This document shows positions 55,284-63,372 of a stretch of 64,000 nucleotides of DNA, piece by piece. Where the stretch lies: positions 17,636 through 81,635 of the forward strand of contig CBDHYJ010000055.1 of the NCBI GenBank assembly GCA_965275905.1, in the 5' to 3' direction. Source of the stretch: CBDAQD01 sp965275905 (GTDB taxonomy: Bacteria > Pseudomonadota > Alphaproteobacteria > Rhizobiales > JAJFHC01). The translations under genes were made by a program, and so were the position numbers. How positions within the stretch are numbered: position 1 is the stretch's first letter; each line of letters begins with the position of its first letter. The notes under the pieces were generated by a model. It did no database searches. It worked only from the letters and a program-made list of their open reading frames with translations, and was not told the DNA's origin.

Positions 55284-56192
55284 TTGAATTACACGATCAA
55301 GAAGCTGTCCCGCGCTTCGGGCGTGAATACCAACACCATCCGTTCCTGGGAGCGGCGGTACGGCATTCTGAACCCGCAGCGCAGCCCCAACGGCTACAGA
55401 GCCTATTCCGAACACGACATGGACCGGCTGTGTCTCATTGCACGTCTTGTCGAAAACGGGCATGCCATCAGCCGGCTCGCCGGTCTGACAGGGGCCGAAC
55501 TCGAGGCGATCGCCGGCCAATGGGCTCCGCCGCGCGAAGACGCCGGCGTTGCCAGTGAACTGCGTACCGCTCTCGAGACATGCATTGGGAGAGGCGATCT
55601 CGAAAACTTCCGAATGCAGGTCGATCGAGCGCTCGTCAATCTCGCACCTGAAGCCGTTCTGGAAGAGGTTGTCGCGCCGACCCTGCGCAAGATCGGCGAC
55701 ATGTGGGCGGACGGCCGCATCGACGTCGGCCTTGAGCACGCGCTCTCCAGCATAGTGCGGCAGCATCTTCTGGCCTTTGTCTCGATGCTGCGGACATCCG
55801 CAAGGGGGCCTGCGATCGTGTTCACGACGTTGAGCGGCGAGCGCCACGAGATCGGGGCCCTGATGGCTATGTATCTCGCGGCGTCGAACGGATTTTCCTG
55901 CACCTATCTGGGGCCGGATACACCGCCGGCGGACATTGTGCGAAGCGCGCACCGCTTTGATGCCGCTGCGGTCGCGATCAGCTCGATCAGTACGGCGGAC
56001 ACACCGCAGGTCGTGGCGCAACTCGACGAGGTTGCGGCAACACTTAATCCTGATGTCGCCCTTTGGTTCGGTTACGGCCCCTATTCAGATATCGACATTT
56101 CGCGTCTGCCGGAGCGCGTGGAAACCTTCCCGGACTTTGCAATGATGCAGAAGTGTCTGGACGGGCTGAGAGCCCGGACCGGTTCAATCTGA
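55284..56192 (+). CDS. MerR regulator with B12-binding domain (CarH/LitR-type)
   Basis: A 302-residue regulator. Residues 1-70 form a MerR winged helix, YTIKKLSRASGVNTNTIRSWERRYGILNPQRSPNGYRAYSEHDMDRL. A four-helix bundle follows, with the W-x9-EH motif of CarH/LitR at Trp141, Glu151, His152; this motif covers the adenosyl side of B12. Then a Rossmann-like cobalamin domain (178-300) has GERHEIG, in which His188 can be the lower ligand. CarH/LitR use adenosylcobalamin to sense light. The TTG at 55284 fits the family N-terminus; earlier in-frame starts run through the operator. In Thermus CarH a His (132) next to the Trp is used after light; here it is Ala142. Confidence 0.88.
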   Translation: MNYTIKKLSRASGVNTNTIRSWERRYGILNPQRSPNGYRAYSEHDMDRLCLIARLVENGHAISRLAGLTGAELEAIAGQWAPPREDAGVASELRTALETCIGRGDLENFRMQVDRALVNLAPEAVLEEVVAPTLRKIGDMWADGRIDVGLEHALSSIVRQHLLAFVSMLRTSARGPAIVFTTLSGERHEIGALMAMYLAASNGFSCTYLGPDTPPADIVRSAHRFDAAAVAISSISTADTPQVVAQLDEVAATLNPDVALWFGYGPYSDIDISRLPERVETFPDFAMMQKCLDGLRARTGSI

Positions 56193-56204
56193 TCCGGATT
56201 CAGC

Positions 56205-57269
56205 CTAGCGTATCGAGATGTCCCGGCTTGCTTCTCCGACCGGTTCACCGTTGCGGGTTACCGTCACCGTGACGCGATAGTCGCCTGCGGGCCATCCGCC
56301 CTTCGGTCTGCGCTTGCCGGAAAACACGAAATACTCCGCCTTGTTGCGGTCCATTGAGACGCTGTTCTCGGCGACCTTGACGCCGCCAGGGCCAGTCAGT
56401 CGGATGTGCATGCGGTCGTCTTTGCGCAGGTTGATGGCCCAACCCCATCCGACAAGCGCCTTGCTGTCGCGTCCCGGCGTGAAACCGTCGAATTTTCCGC
56501 GCTCGACCTGGGTGCGTTTCGCCGGGCCGGGGCTGAACCCCAGATCGATGATCTCGCCCGCCCGGTAGGTGAGCGCGTTCGCAAGCGAGGGGTCCCAGAA
56601 GGAGGTCGTGCCTTCCGTGCCGCAGGCGGAGTTGACACCGCGGCCTGTGAACGGATCGATGACCTTGCCGGCCTTCCTGAGTGTGACATGAACATGAGCG
56701 AACGCCGCCATGCCGGAATAACCGACCAGACCCAGCTTCTGGCCGCGCTCGACCCTGTCACCCTTTGTGACGACGACGCTGCCCCGGCGCAGATGGCAGT
56801 ACTGGGTTTCCCAGCCGCCGCCATGGTCGATCCGCATGCCGTTGCCGCACTCCCGGTTCCTGACGGCCTTTCGGTCCTCGGGCGAGCGCACCAGCCTGTC
56901 GGCCATGCTGTCCCGGGTGGCGACGACGCGGCCCGGCGCCACGGCCACCACGTCGACGCCGCGCTCGATGTCGGCGAGGCGGTGAACGCGGAAGTCGGTG
57001 CCCTTGTGTCCGTCATACGACGCGGAGCCGCAGGTATAGTCCCGGACGCCCGGCCCCGGATCGATATCGACATACTGCTGGATCATGCAATTGGCGCCGT
57101 CAGGGCAGATGATGGGCAGTCCGAGTTTCGGCGGCGCGGTATCGTCGGCGCGCGACGGCATCGCCGCGAGCATGGAGCCTGCCAGAAACGCGACCATTCC
57201 GGCATGCGGGATGAGTCTGAGCGACTCCGGTTGCGACTTTGCCGCAGATTCCGCCATAAGCCTTGCCAT
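56205..57269 (-). CDS. M23-family metallopeptidase-like exported protein
   Basis: A 354-residue exported protein. After a signal peptide (about residues 20-41, ending SRA) it carries an M23/LytM domain (about residues 75-220): HKGTDFRV supplies the His and Asp zinc ligands, and HVHVTL gives the second HxH set, so the site looks complete. A C-terminal beta domain (about 250-354, ending EASRDISIR) may bind ligands. M23 enzymes cut peptidoglycan cross-links. Divergent to leuB, whose start is 88 bases away. Confidence 0.9.
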   Translation of the reverse strand: MARLMAESAAKSQPESLRLIPHAGMVAFLAGSMLAAMPSRADDTAPPKLGLPIICPDGANCMIQQYVDIDPGPGVRDYTCGSASYDGHKGTDFRVHRLADIERGVDVVAVAPGRVVATRDSMADRLVRSPEDRKAVRNRECGNGMRIDHGGGWETQYCHLRRGSVVVTKGDRVERGQKLGLVGYSGMAAFAHVHVTLRKAGKVIDPFTGRGVNSACGTEGTTSFWDPSLANALTYRAGEIIDLGFSPGPAKRTQVERGKFDGFTPGRDSKALVGWGWAINLRKDDRMHIRLTGPGGVKVAENSVSMDRNKAEYFVFSGKRRPKGGWPAGDYRVTVTVTRNGEPVGEASRDISIR

Positions 57270-57357
57270 CGTGCTGCTGCCTCGGTAAGCATCCGCGCGG
57301 ACTCAAAAATAACTGGTCCCGGCGGTTGGCCGGGGCAAGACGAGGAAAGACCATTTC

Positions 57358-58467
57358 ATGACCAGCTACAATCTTCTTCTCCTGCCCGGCGACGGCATCG
57401 GCCCCGAAGTGATGGCCGAGGTCAAGCGGATTATCGGCTGGCTCAATGACCGCGGCGGCGCGCAATTCGAAACGGAAGACGATCTGGTGGGCGGATGCGC
57501 TTACGACGCGCATGGCCAGGCGGTCTCCGACGCGACGGTCGAAAAGGCACTCGCGGCGGACGCGGTCATCCTCGGCGCGGTCGGCGGTCCGAAGTGGGAC
57601 GGTGTGGCCTATGACGTGCGGCCCGAAGCCGGCCTGTTGCGCCTGCGCAAGGATCTGGCGCTGTTTGCCAACCTGAGGCCCGCCATTTGCTTCGACGCCC
57701 TGGCGGACGCCTCATCGCTGAAGCGGGAACTCATCGAAGGCCTCGATATCATGATCGTGCGCGAACTCACGGGCGGTGTCTATTTCGGCGAGCCGCGCGG
57801 CATCACCGATCTCGGCAACGGCCAGCGCCGCGGCGTCAACACCCAGGTCTACGACACGTTCGAGATCGAGCGGGTCGCCCGGGTCGCCTTCGACCTGGCG
57901 CGCAAGCGCGGCAACCGCGTGACCTCCGTCGAAAAGCGCAATGTCATGGAGTCCGGCCTGCTGTGGCAGGAGGAGGTCATCAAGGTCCATGAGCGCGAGT
58001 TTGCGGATGTCGAGCTCGACCACATGCTGGCGGACAACTGCGGCATGCAGCTCGTGCGCACGCCCAAGCAGTTCGACGTTCTGGTCACCGACAACCTGTT
58101 CGGTGACATGCTGTCGGACGTGGCGGCCATGCTGACCGGCTCGCTCGGCATGCTGCCGTCGGCGTCGCTCGGCGAGGCCGACAAGGACGGCAAGCGCAAG
58201 GCGCTCTACGAGCCGGTCCACGGCTCGGCACCCGACATTGCCGGTCAGGGGCTGGCCAATCCGATCGCCACGATCCTCAGCTTCGGCATGGCGCTGAAAT
58301 ACTCGTTCAACATGGGCGCGGAGGCGGACTTGCTCGATCAGGCGATCGGCCGGGTGCTGGCCAGCGGCAAGCGCACCGCGGACATCATGCAGGACGGCAT
58401 GACCGCCGTGTCGACCACGGAAATGGGCGACGCCATCATTGCCGAACTCGACGCGCTCAGCGCCTGA
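57358..58467 (+). CDS. leuB: 3-isopropylmalate dehydrogenase
   Basis: A 369-residue LeuB that oxidises and decarboxylates 3-isopropylmalate. Blocks: LLLPGDGIGPEVMAEVKRI at the start, GAVGGPKWD, RPEAGLLRLRKDLALFANLRPA with substrate Arg residues, and DNLFGDMLSDVAAMLTGSLGMLPSASLGE with the metal-binding Asp. EPVHGSAPDIAGQGLANPIATILS binds NAD. Normal length. Completes leucine synthesis with leuC and leuD upstream. Confidence 0.97.
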   Translation: MTSYNLLLLPGDGIGPEVMAEVKRIIGWLNDRGGAQFETEDDLVGGCAYDAHGQAVSDATVEKALAADAVILGAVGGPKWDGVAYDVRPEAGLLRLRKDLALFANLRPAICFDALADASSLKRELIEGLDIMIVRELTGGVYFGEPRGITDLGNGQRRGVNTQVYDTFEIERVARVAFDLARKRGNRVTSVEKRNVMESGLLWQEEVIKVHEREFADVELDHMLADNCGMQLVRTPKQFDVLVTDNLFGDMLSDVAAMLTGSLGMLPSASLGEADKDGKRKALYEPVHGSAPDIAGQGLANPIATILSFGMALKYSFNMGAEADLLDQAIGRVLASGKRTADIMQDGMTAVSTTEMGDAIIAELDALSA

Positions 58468-58585
58468 ACTCACCCCGGTCCACACTCAGGAAACCCGATC
58501 CGGCGAGATGCGAAGGCCTTTTGGCGCTGATCGTTCCGATCTTCCGCGATGCGGCGAATGGCGTTAGCCGCCCTCGTAACCCGCG

Positions 58586-59002
58586 TTACCCGTCCCGCCC
58601 CGGTTCGTTCGGATCGCTGGAGAAAAGGGCGATCTTGTTGCCCTGGGGGTCGCGAAGGTAGCCGACATAGAAGCGAGGTCCATAGTAGGCACGGAAGCCC
58701 GGCTGGCCCTCGTCGGAACCGCCGGCCAGAAGCGCGGCGGCGTGAAGCTCTCGGACCTGCTTTTGATTGCGTGCCTCGAAAGCGATCATGGAACCGTTGC
58801 CGGCCGAGGCCGGACGTCCATCGAAGGGTGATTTAACGTAAAATTCCGGCAGGGCGAAAGGCTGGTCAGGCTGCTTCCGCAACGCATAACTCAGGTCCCC
58901 ATGGATTTCCTCCAGCTCATAACCAAGCGCTGGCAGGAACGCGGAATAAAACCGTTTCGCGCGCGCGATGTCATCCACACCGACTGTGACATAGGCAATC
59001 AT
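58586..59002 (-). CDS. VOC-family protein (glyoxalase/bleomycin resistance-like)
   Basis: A 138-residue protein with the paired beta-alpha-beta units of the vicinal oxygen chelate fold: MIAYVTVGVDDIARAKRFYSAFLPALGYELEE at the start and RFYVGYLRDPQGNKIALFS at the end, the usual place of a metal ligand. The first typical His is missing (VTVGVD), so metal binding is doubtful. Substrate unknown. It lies convergent to leuB. Confidence 0.85.
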   Translation of the reverse strand: MIAYVTVGVDDIARAKRFYSAFLPALGYELEEIHGDLSYALRKQPDQPFALPEFYVKSPFDGRPASAGNGSMIAFEARNQKQVRELHAAALLAGGSDEGQPGFRAYYGPRFYVGYLRDPQGNKIALFSSDPNEPGRDG

Positions 59003-59301
59003 GCTTGGTGGTTCTTTCCGGACGTTTGCTTGTTCAAACGAGATTACCGCATTGTTTTAGGCCAACATCAGGGCATCCGGAAATCGCTGATGATCTGATC
59101 AATGAATGTGAATGGACTTATCGTATAGATCGCCATCCTGAATCATGTTGACTCATGAGCATTGCAGAGTTTTTCAAACTGGCAAAATGGTTTGTTTTTG
59201 ATAGCCTGCCGACTTTGTTTTTCTGTTCGAATACAACATGATAAAAATGCAGAACGTTGTGATTAATCCTTTTCGTATTTTCAAAAAAATAGAAATTTTC
59301 T

Positions 59302-60414
59302 ATGATCAAAATCGTATGCGCCTTTAATGCATTCAGATTATTTTTTGTCTTTTTTTTCTCCCTTTTGTTTATAGGTTTTACTGCGACATACGCTATTTCT
59401 GGATCATCCAAAAAGGTCATACGAAGCTCACAGATCCCCGACAATCTTCAAGATTTTCTGCCAGGTATTGGTGTTCTTCGGTCCGGGCGTTCTGTTTGTA
59501 CCGCTTTTTGTGTTTCGCAAGACGTGATCGTGACATCGCAGCATTGTGTCCAGTTTACGAATGAACGTTGGCGTTCGTCGTCGATGAACTTTTCGTTTGT
59601 CGTCGAACAAAGCGGCAAGATTCGCAAGAGTCCTGTTTGGGGGCGAACAGCTCAGGAGCGACGACAAAACATTGCCTTCGGTCTAAAGAGGGACGGATCG
59701 GCAGCCAGAAAGAGGAACGCGGCAGCTTTTGAGGCGGATTGGGCTCTTATTCGACTCAAAAAACGGATTTGCCGAAAAGTGTTACCCGTAGAGTCTCTCG
59801 TCGGCCTTATCTCACGAACGATGCCGGGACGGGATGTGGCGGAGATGGTGTCGTCGGAAAAGTTCTACCGCCGTGCTCGCGGAAAACGGTGGACATATTC
59901 GGGCAGATGCCGATTTATCAGCAGTCGTATTTCGTCTTTTGGCGCAGCCATTGCACATAATTGTCCGGCTGTTCCCGGAACATCAGGTGCACCAATTTTT
60001 TTGAGAAACGACAATGGTGATTTGGTGGTGGCGGCAGTGAATTCCGGTACGTTTCTTGATCGTTCGAACGGAAAAAGAGAACGAAAGTTTCGAGCGATAG
60101 AAGCAGGCGCATTTGCTGATTCGCTGCCGCATTTCATCGCGCACAAGCGCAATTTGACAACCGCTCAACTGCGGACGCTGCAAGAAGCTTTGAAAAAGCA
60201 ACGATTGCTGAATGGGCGCGCTGACGGAGTGTTTGGTCCGCAAACAAGACTTGCCATCATCAAGTTTGAGGCCTCGATTGGCTATCCGGAGTTGGGTTTG
60301 CCTACGGAATTAATCTACGACTTGCTCACGGGGCAAAAAAGTATCCCGTCAGAGTGCTGGATTGCACTGCGTTTCATCGTACCACGGTACTGCCGAACGC
60401 TCGGCCTGCAATAG
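59302..60414 (+). CDS. Trypsin-like serine protease with C-terminal peptidoglycan-binding domain
   Basis: A 370-residue exported protein. A very hydrophobic N-terminus (residues 11-31, FRLFFVFFFSLLFIGFTATYA) is a signal peptide or anchor. The S1 triad is seen at His81 (TSQHC), Asp146 (EADWALIRLKK) and Ser228 (PGTSGAPIF). Residues 285-345 form a PG_binding_1 domain (LTTAQLRTLQEALKKQRLLNGRADGVFGPQTRLAIIKFE). Visibly lower GC and many AT-ending codons, with AT-rich flanks, unlike its neighbours, suggest recent acquisition. No ribosome binding site is visible. Substrate unknown. Confidence 0.88.
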   Translation: MIKIVCAFNAFRLFFVFFFSLLFIGFTATYAISGSSKKVIRSSQIPDNLQDFLPGIGVLRSGRSVCTAFCVSQDVIVTSQHCVQFTNERWRSSSMNFSFVVEQSGKIRKSPVWGRTAQERRQNIAFGLKRDGSAARKRNAAAFEADWALIRLKKRICRKVLPVESLVGLISRTMPGRDVAEMVSSEKFYRRARGKRWTYSGRCRFISSRISSFGAAIAHNCPAVPGTSGAPIFLRNDNGDLVVAAVNSGTFLDRSNGKRERKFRAIEAGAFADSLPHFIAHKRNLTTAQLRTLQEALKKQRLLNGRADGVFGPQTRLAIIKFEASIGYPELGLPTELIYDLLTGQKSIPSECWIALRFIVPRYCRTLGLQ

Positions 60415-60464
60415 CCGAAACGACCGGATACATGTCGACATTGGTGCGGCAATCTTTCGAGACG

Positions 60465-60803
60465 TCAGCCGCTGGGTGAAACGCCCGCCTTCTCCAGTTC
60501 GGCGTCGAGCTGCCTCGTGATCCAGCACCAGAACATCCGGAAATCGCTTATCAGCGACCAACAGGGATGTGTGAAGGTCGCCGGCCGGTTGCGCTCGATG
60601 AAGGCGTGGCCGATCCAGGCGAAGGCATAGCCCGAGATGATCGCGGCCAGCAGATAGCGCCAGTCCAGTGTCGCCACCGCCGTCAGCAGAAGCAGGATCG
60701 CCAGCGCCGTCCCGATGAAATGCAGTGTACGGGTCGCCGGCCGGCCGTGCTCGCGCAGGTAGTGGGGCCAGAATTCCGTATAGGACTCAATTCGTTCAGA
60801 CAT
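60465..60803 (-). CDS. DUF962 (Mpo1-like) membrane protein
   Basis: A 112-residue membrane protein with two helices in the middle (about residues 25-65). Blocks: FWPHYLREHGRPATRTLHFIGT and AWIGHAFIERNRPATFTHPCWSLISDFRMFW, whose histidines are the iron-binding pattern of yeast Mpo1, a dioxygenase acting on 2-hydroxy fatty acids. Whether the bacterial protein has this activity is open. AAGG is eight bases before the ATG at 60803. Divergent from asd. Confidence 0.9.
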   Translation of the reverse strand: MSERIESYTEFWPHYLREHGRPATRTLHFIGTALAILLLLTAVATLDWRYLLAAIISGYAFAWIGHAFIERNRPATFTHPCWSLISDFRMFWCWITRQLDAELEKAGVSPSG

Positions 60804-60900
60804 TGCAGATACCTTGAAATTGACCCGCATAAAGCGTAAGTCAACGCGGCGTCCCCCGGCAAGGGCCGGTCAGGGCTGCGCAATAACAGGAAATGGAGCT

Positions 60901-61938
60901 ATGAGTTACAAGGTTGCTGTCGTCGGCGCCACCGGCAACGTGGGCCGCGAAATGCTGAATATCCTCTCCGAGCGGGAGTTTCCCGTGAGCGAAGTTGTGG
61001 CACTTGCCTCGCGCAAAAGTGTCGGCAAAGAGGTTTCCTACGGCGACACGACATTGAAATGCAAAGCTCTGGAAAACTACGATTTCACAGGCACGGACCT
61101 CGCGCTGTTTTCGGCAGGCTCGGCCGTCGCCAAGGAATGGGCGCCGAAGGCCGGCGCCACGGGATGTATCTCGATCGACAATTCGTCCTGCTTCCGCATG
61201 GATCAGGACGTGCCTCTGATCGTGCCTGAAGTGAACGCGCATGTGCTCGACGAGTACATGGCGAAGAACAACCGGCGCAACATCATCGCCAATCCGAACT
61301 GTTCGACCGCCCAGCTCGTGGTGGCTCTGAAGCCGCTGCACGACGAGACGAAAATCAAGCGGGTGGTGGTGTCGACCTACCAGTCGGTGTCGGGTGCTGG
61401 CATCGGGGGCATGGACGAACTGTTCAACCAGACCAAGTCGATCTACGTCAACGATCCCCTGGAGCCCGAGCAGTTCACGAAGCAGATCGCATTCAATGTG
61501 ATCCCGCATATCGACGCGTTCATGGAAGATGGGTCCACGAAGGAAGAGTGGAAGATGGTCGTGGAGACCAAGAAGATCCTCGACCCGAAGATCAAGCTGA
61601 CCGCGACCTGCGTGCGCGTGCCGGTCTTCGTCGGCCACTCCGAAGCCGTCAATATCGAGTTCGAGGACATGATCTCGGCCGACGACGTGCGCGACATCCT
61701 GCGCGAAGCTCCGGGCTGTCTCGTTGTCGACAAGGCGGAAGACGGCGGTTACGTCACGCCGGTCGAATGCGTCGGCGACTATGCCACGTTCATCAGCCGG
61801 GTGCGCGAGGATGCGACCATCGAGAACGGGATCAACATGTGGGTGGTCTCCGACAACCTGCGCAAGGGTGCAGCGCTCAACACGGTGCAGATTGCCGAGA
61901 CGCTGATTAACCGGCAACTGATCAAACAGGCCGCGTAA
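60901..61938 (+). CDS. asd: Aspartate-semialdehyde dehydrogenase
   Basis: A 345-residue enzyme making aspartate semialdehyde for lysine, threonine, methionine and diaminopimelate. Blocks: KVAVVGATGNVGREMLNIL (NADP loop), IDNSSCFRM, NPNCSTAQLVVALKPL with the catalytic Cys, and the C-terminal RVPVFVGHSEAVNIEFE with the active His. The ATG at 60901 (MSYKVAV) was chosen; an upstream in-frame extension lacks homology. It feeds the branch used by metA and dapF. A strong terminator follows. Confidence 0.97.
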   Translation: MSYKVAVVGATGNVGREMLNILSEREFPVSEVVALASRKSVGKEVSYGDTTLKCKALENYDFTGTDLALFSAGSAVAKEWAPKAGATGCISIDNSSCFRMDQDVPLIVPEVNAHVLDEYMAKNNRRNIIANPNCSTAQLVVALKPLHDETKIKRVVVSTYQSVSGAGIGGMDELFNQTKSIYVNDPLEPEQFTKQIAFNVIPHIDAFMEDGSTKEEWKMVVETKKILDPKIKLTATCVRVPVFVGHSEAVNIEFEDMISADDVRDILREAPGCLVVDKAEDGGYVTPVECVGDYATFISRVREDATIENGINMWVVSDNLRKGAALNTVQIAETLINRQLIKQAA

Positions 61939-61960
61939 GCGGGTAGCCGTCATTCAAAGA

Positions 61961-61995
61961 AAACCCCGGAACGGCGATCCGTTCCGGGGTTTTTT
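61961..61995 (+). terminator. Intrinsic terminator after asd
   Basis: Thirteen pairs (AACCCCGGAACGG / CCGTTCCGGGGTT) around a cgat loop are followed by a run of T residues to 61995. Starts 23 bases after the asd stop. Confidence 0.92.
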
Positions 61996-62029
61996 GTGAA
62001 TCTTTTCTGAGGCAAGCAGCTTATTTCGG

Positions 62030-62135
62030 GCTGGATCCCGGATCTGCGGCGCACCGTTTCACGCTGCACCGCGTCCGGGATGACATTTTTTTGCAATAGC
62101 CAACTTGTCATGCCGGACTTGATCCGGCATCCAGC
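62030..62135. repeat. Dispersed palindromic repeats downstream of asd
   Basis: Two adjacent palindromic modules: one with tggatcccgga ... gtccgggatgaca ends (about 62030-62088) and one with tgtcatgccgg ... ccggcatccag ends (about 62107-62135). This TGTCAT-CCGG type of intergenic repeat is common in alphaproteobacterial genomes, where it is copied in many places. Confidence 0.6.
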
Positions 62136-62174
62136 AGATATTCCCGAGCTCAATGTCGCTTTCAGGCTGTTTTT

Positions 62175-63017
62175 TCAGGCGCTGAGTTCCTGCGACTGAC
62201 CCGGATGCTCGGTCACGTCCTCGCAGATCGTCATGGAACCGCCGTCGGCCATCGGCTGGTGAATAACCGCTATGCTGCGCCCGTCCTGCAGGTGCTGTTC
62301 GTAAGACGAGGTCTTGGACGCTTCCATCTGGACGATACGCACGGCCATGATGCGACGCGCCTCCTCCTCGCTGTAATTGCCCAGCGATACGCTGTACTTG
62401 AGGATATCCTTGATCGCGATACCCGGCTTCACCACGTCTGACGAAAATCCGTAGATCTTGAGATATTGCGCGTTGCAGGTCGAAAGCACGCCGTGCCGGT
62501 CGAACATGGCGATGCCGTGCGTGGCGTTGTCGAATGCCTTCTTCATGAGGTTGGCCTGGGTGCGGAGCGTTTCGGTGACCTCGGCGACCCGCGGCTGACG
62601 GGTCACCTGGCCGCCCGGCGTTCCGGCCGTCTTGATGGCGTAGCGGAAGATCCGCGCAAGCAGCGCGGGCGTCATATCCTCGCGGCCGACGATGTCGGTG
62701 ATGCCGGGAGGAATCGCGCTTTCGTCGAGCAGGTGGTGGTCGGTGTGCCCGACCAGCACGATCGGCGTCAGGATGCCGGCATCGCCGAGTGCGTGCAGCG
62801 GCGCCATGCCATGCTGTAGCACGATGTCGTTGTCAATCAGGCAAACCGTGTATTCGCCGGTCTTGAGCTCGGCAAGACCCTCGTCGAACCCGATCGCCAG
62901 GCTGGACTTGATCTCGGTCCCCTTGATCGTGGCGATATGCAGGGCAATGCGATTGGCTTCGTCCGCGTCGCCGTCGATTACAAGGCAGGAAAGTGTGCTT
63001 TCAGCTGTCTGGTCCAT
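62175..63017 (-). CDS. Receiver-PAS protein without output domain
   Basis: A 280-residue protein. Residues 9-130 look like a response regulator receiver: LSCLVIDGDADEANRIALHI, then VCLIDNDIVL (probable phospho-acceptor Asp) and PIVLVGHTD. Residues 158-270 form a PAS-fold domain (LMKKAFDNATHGIAMFDRHGVLSTCNAQYLKIYGFSSDVVKPG) of the PAS_7 kind. No kinase, HTH or cyclase follows, so it may act by protein contact. Divergent from the NarL/LuxR-type regulator with 355 bases between, perhaps a functional pair. Confidence 0.8.
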   Translation of the reverse strand: MDQTAESTLSCLVIDGDADEANRIALHIATIKGTEIKSSLAIGFDEGLAELKTGEYTVCLIDNDIVLQHGMAPLHALGDAGILTPIVLVGHTDHHLLDESAIPPGITDIVGREDMTPALLARIFRYAIKTAGTPGGQVTRQPRVAEVTETLRTQANLMKKAFDNATHGIAMFDRHGVLSTCNAQYLKIYGFSSDVVKPGIAIKDILKYSVSLGNYSEEEARRIMAVRIVQMEASKTSSYEQHLQDGRSIAVIHQPMADGGSMTICEDVTEHPGQSQELSA

Positions 63018-63372
63018 GACATTTTCGCCGGTTTCGACCGGCGGTTCCCCTAATGTTGGTCCTACGGATGCCGCAAGGGAGCATGGTAACCGGAAAGATT
63101 TATCGGACCTTTAACGGGAGAGGGCGGCGACGGCGGAGAAATCTGTACACAAACCATCTGCCATTGTTATTGTGTTTCGCTGTTTTCCGGGTGTTTCGGG
63201 CACCCGGCATTGGCGAAATCCTGACGTCGCGGGACCGGTAATCGTCCGCAGGGATATGGGCATCCCATGCGGATTTCGGGCGTCCGTGTCGCAATAGACT
63301 GTATTAATTTCGCTATTTGCCAAATTCATGTGGCAATGGGCCGCTAATAGATGACGCTGGGGAAATGCCACA
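63018..63372. other. Intergenic region between the two signalling genes
   Basis: 355 bases between divergent genes. It contains a hairpin with arms CCGGGTG (63187-63193) and CACCCGG (63201-63207). I see no gene or convincing promoter. Confidence 0.5.
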
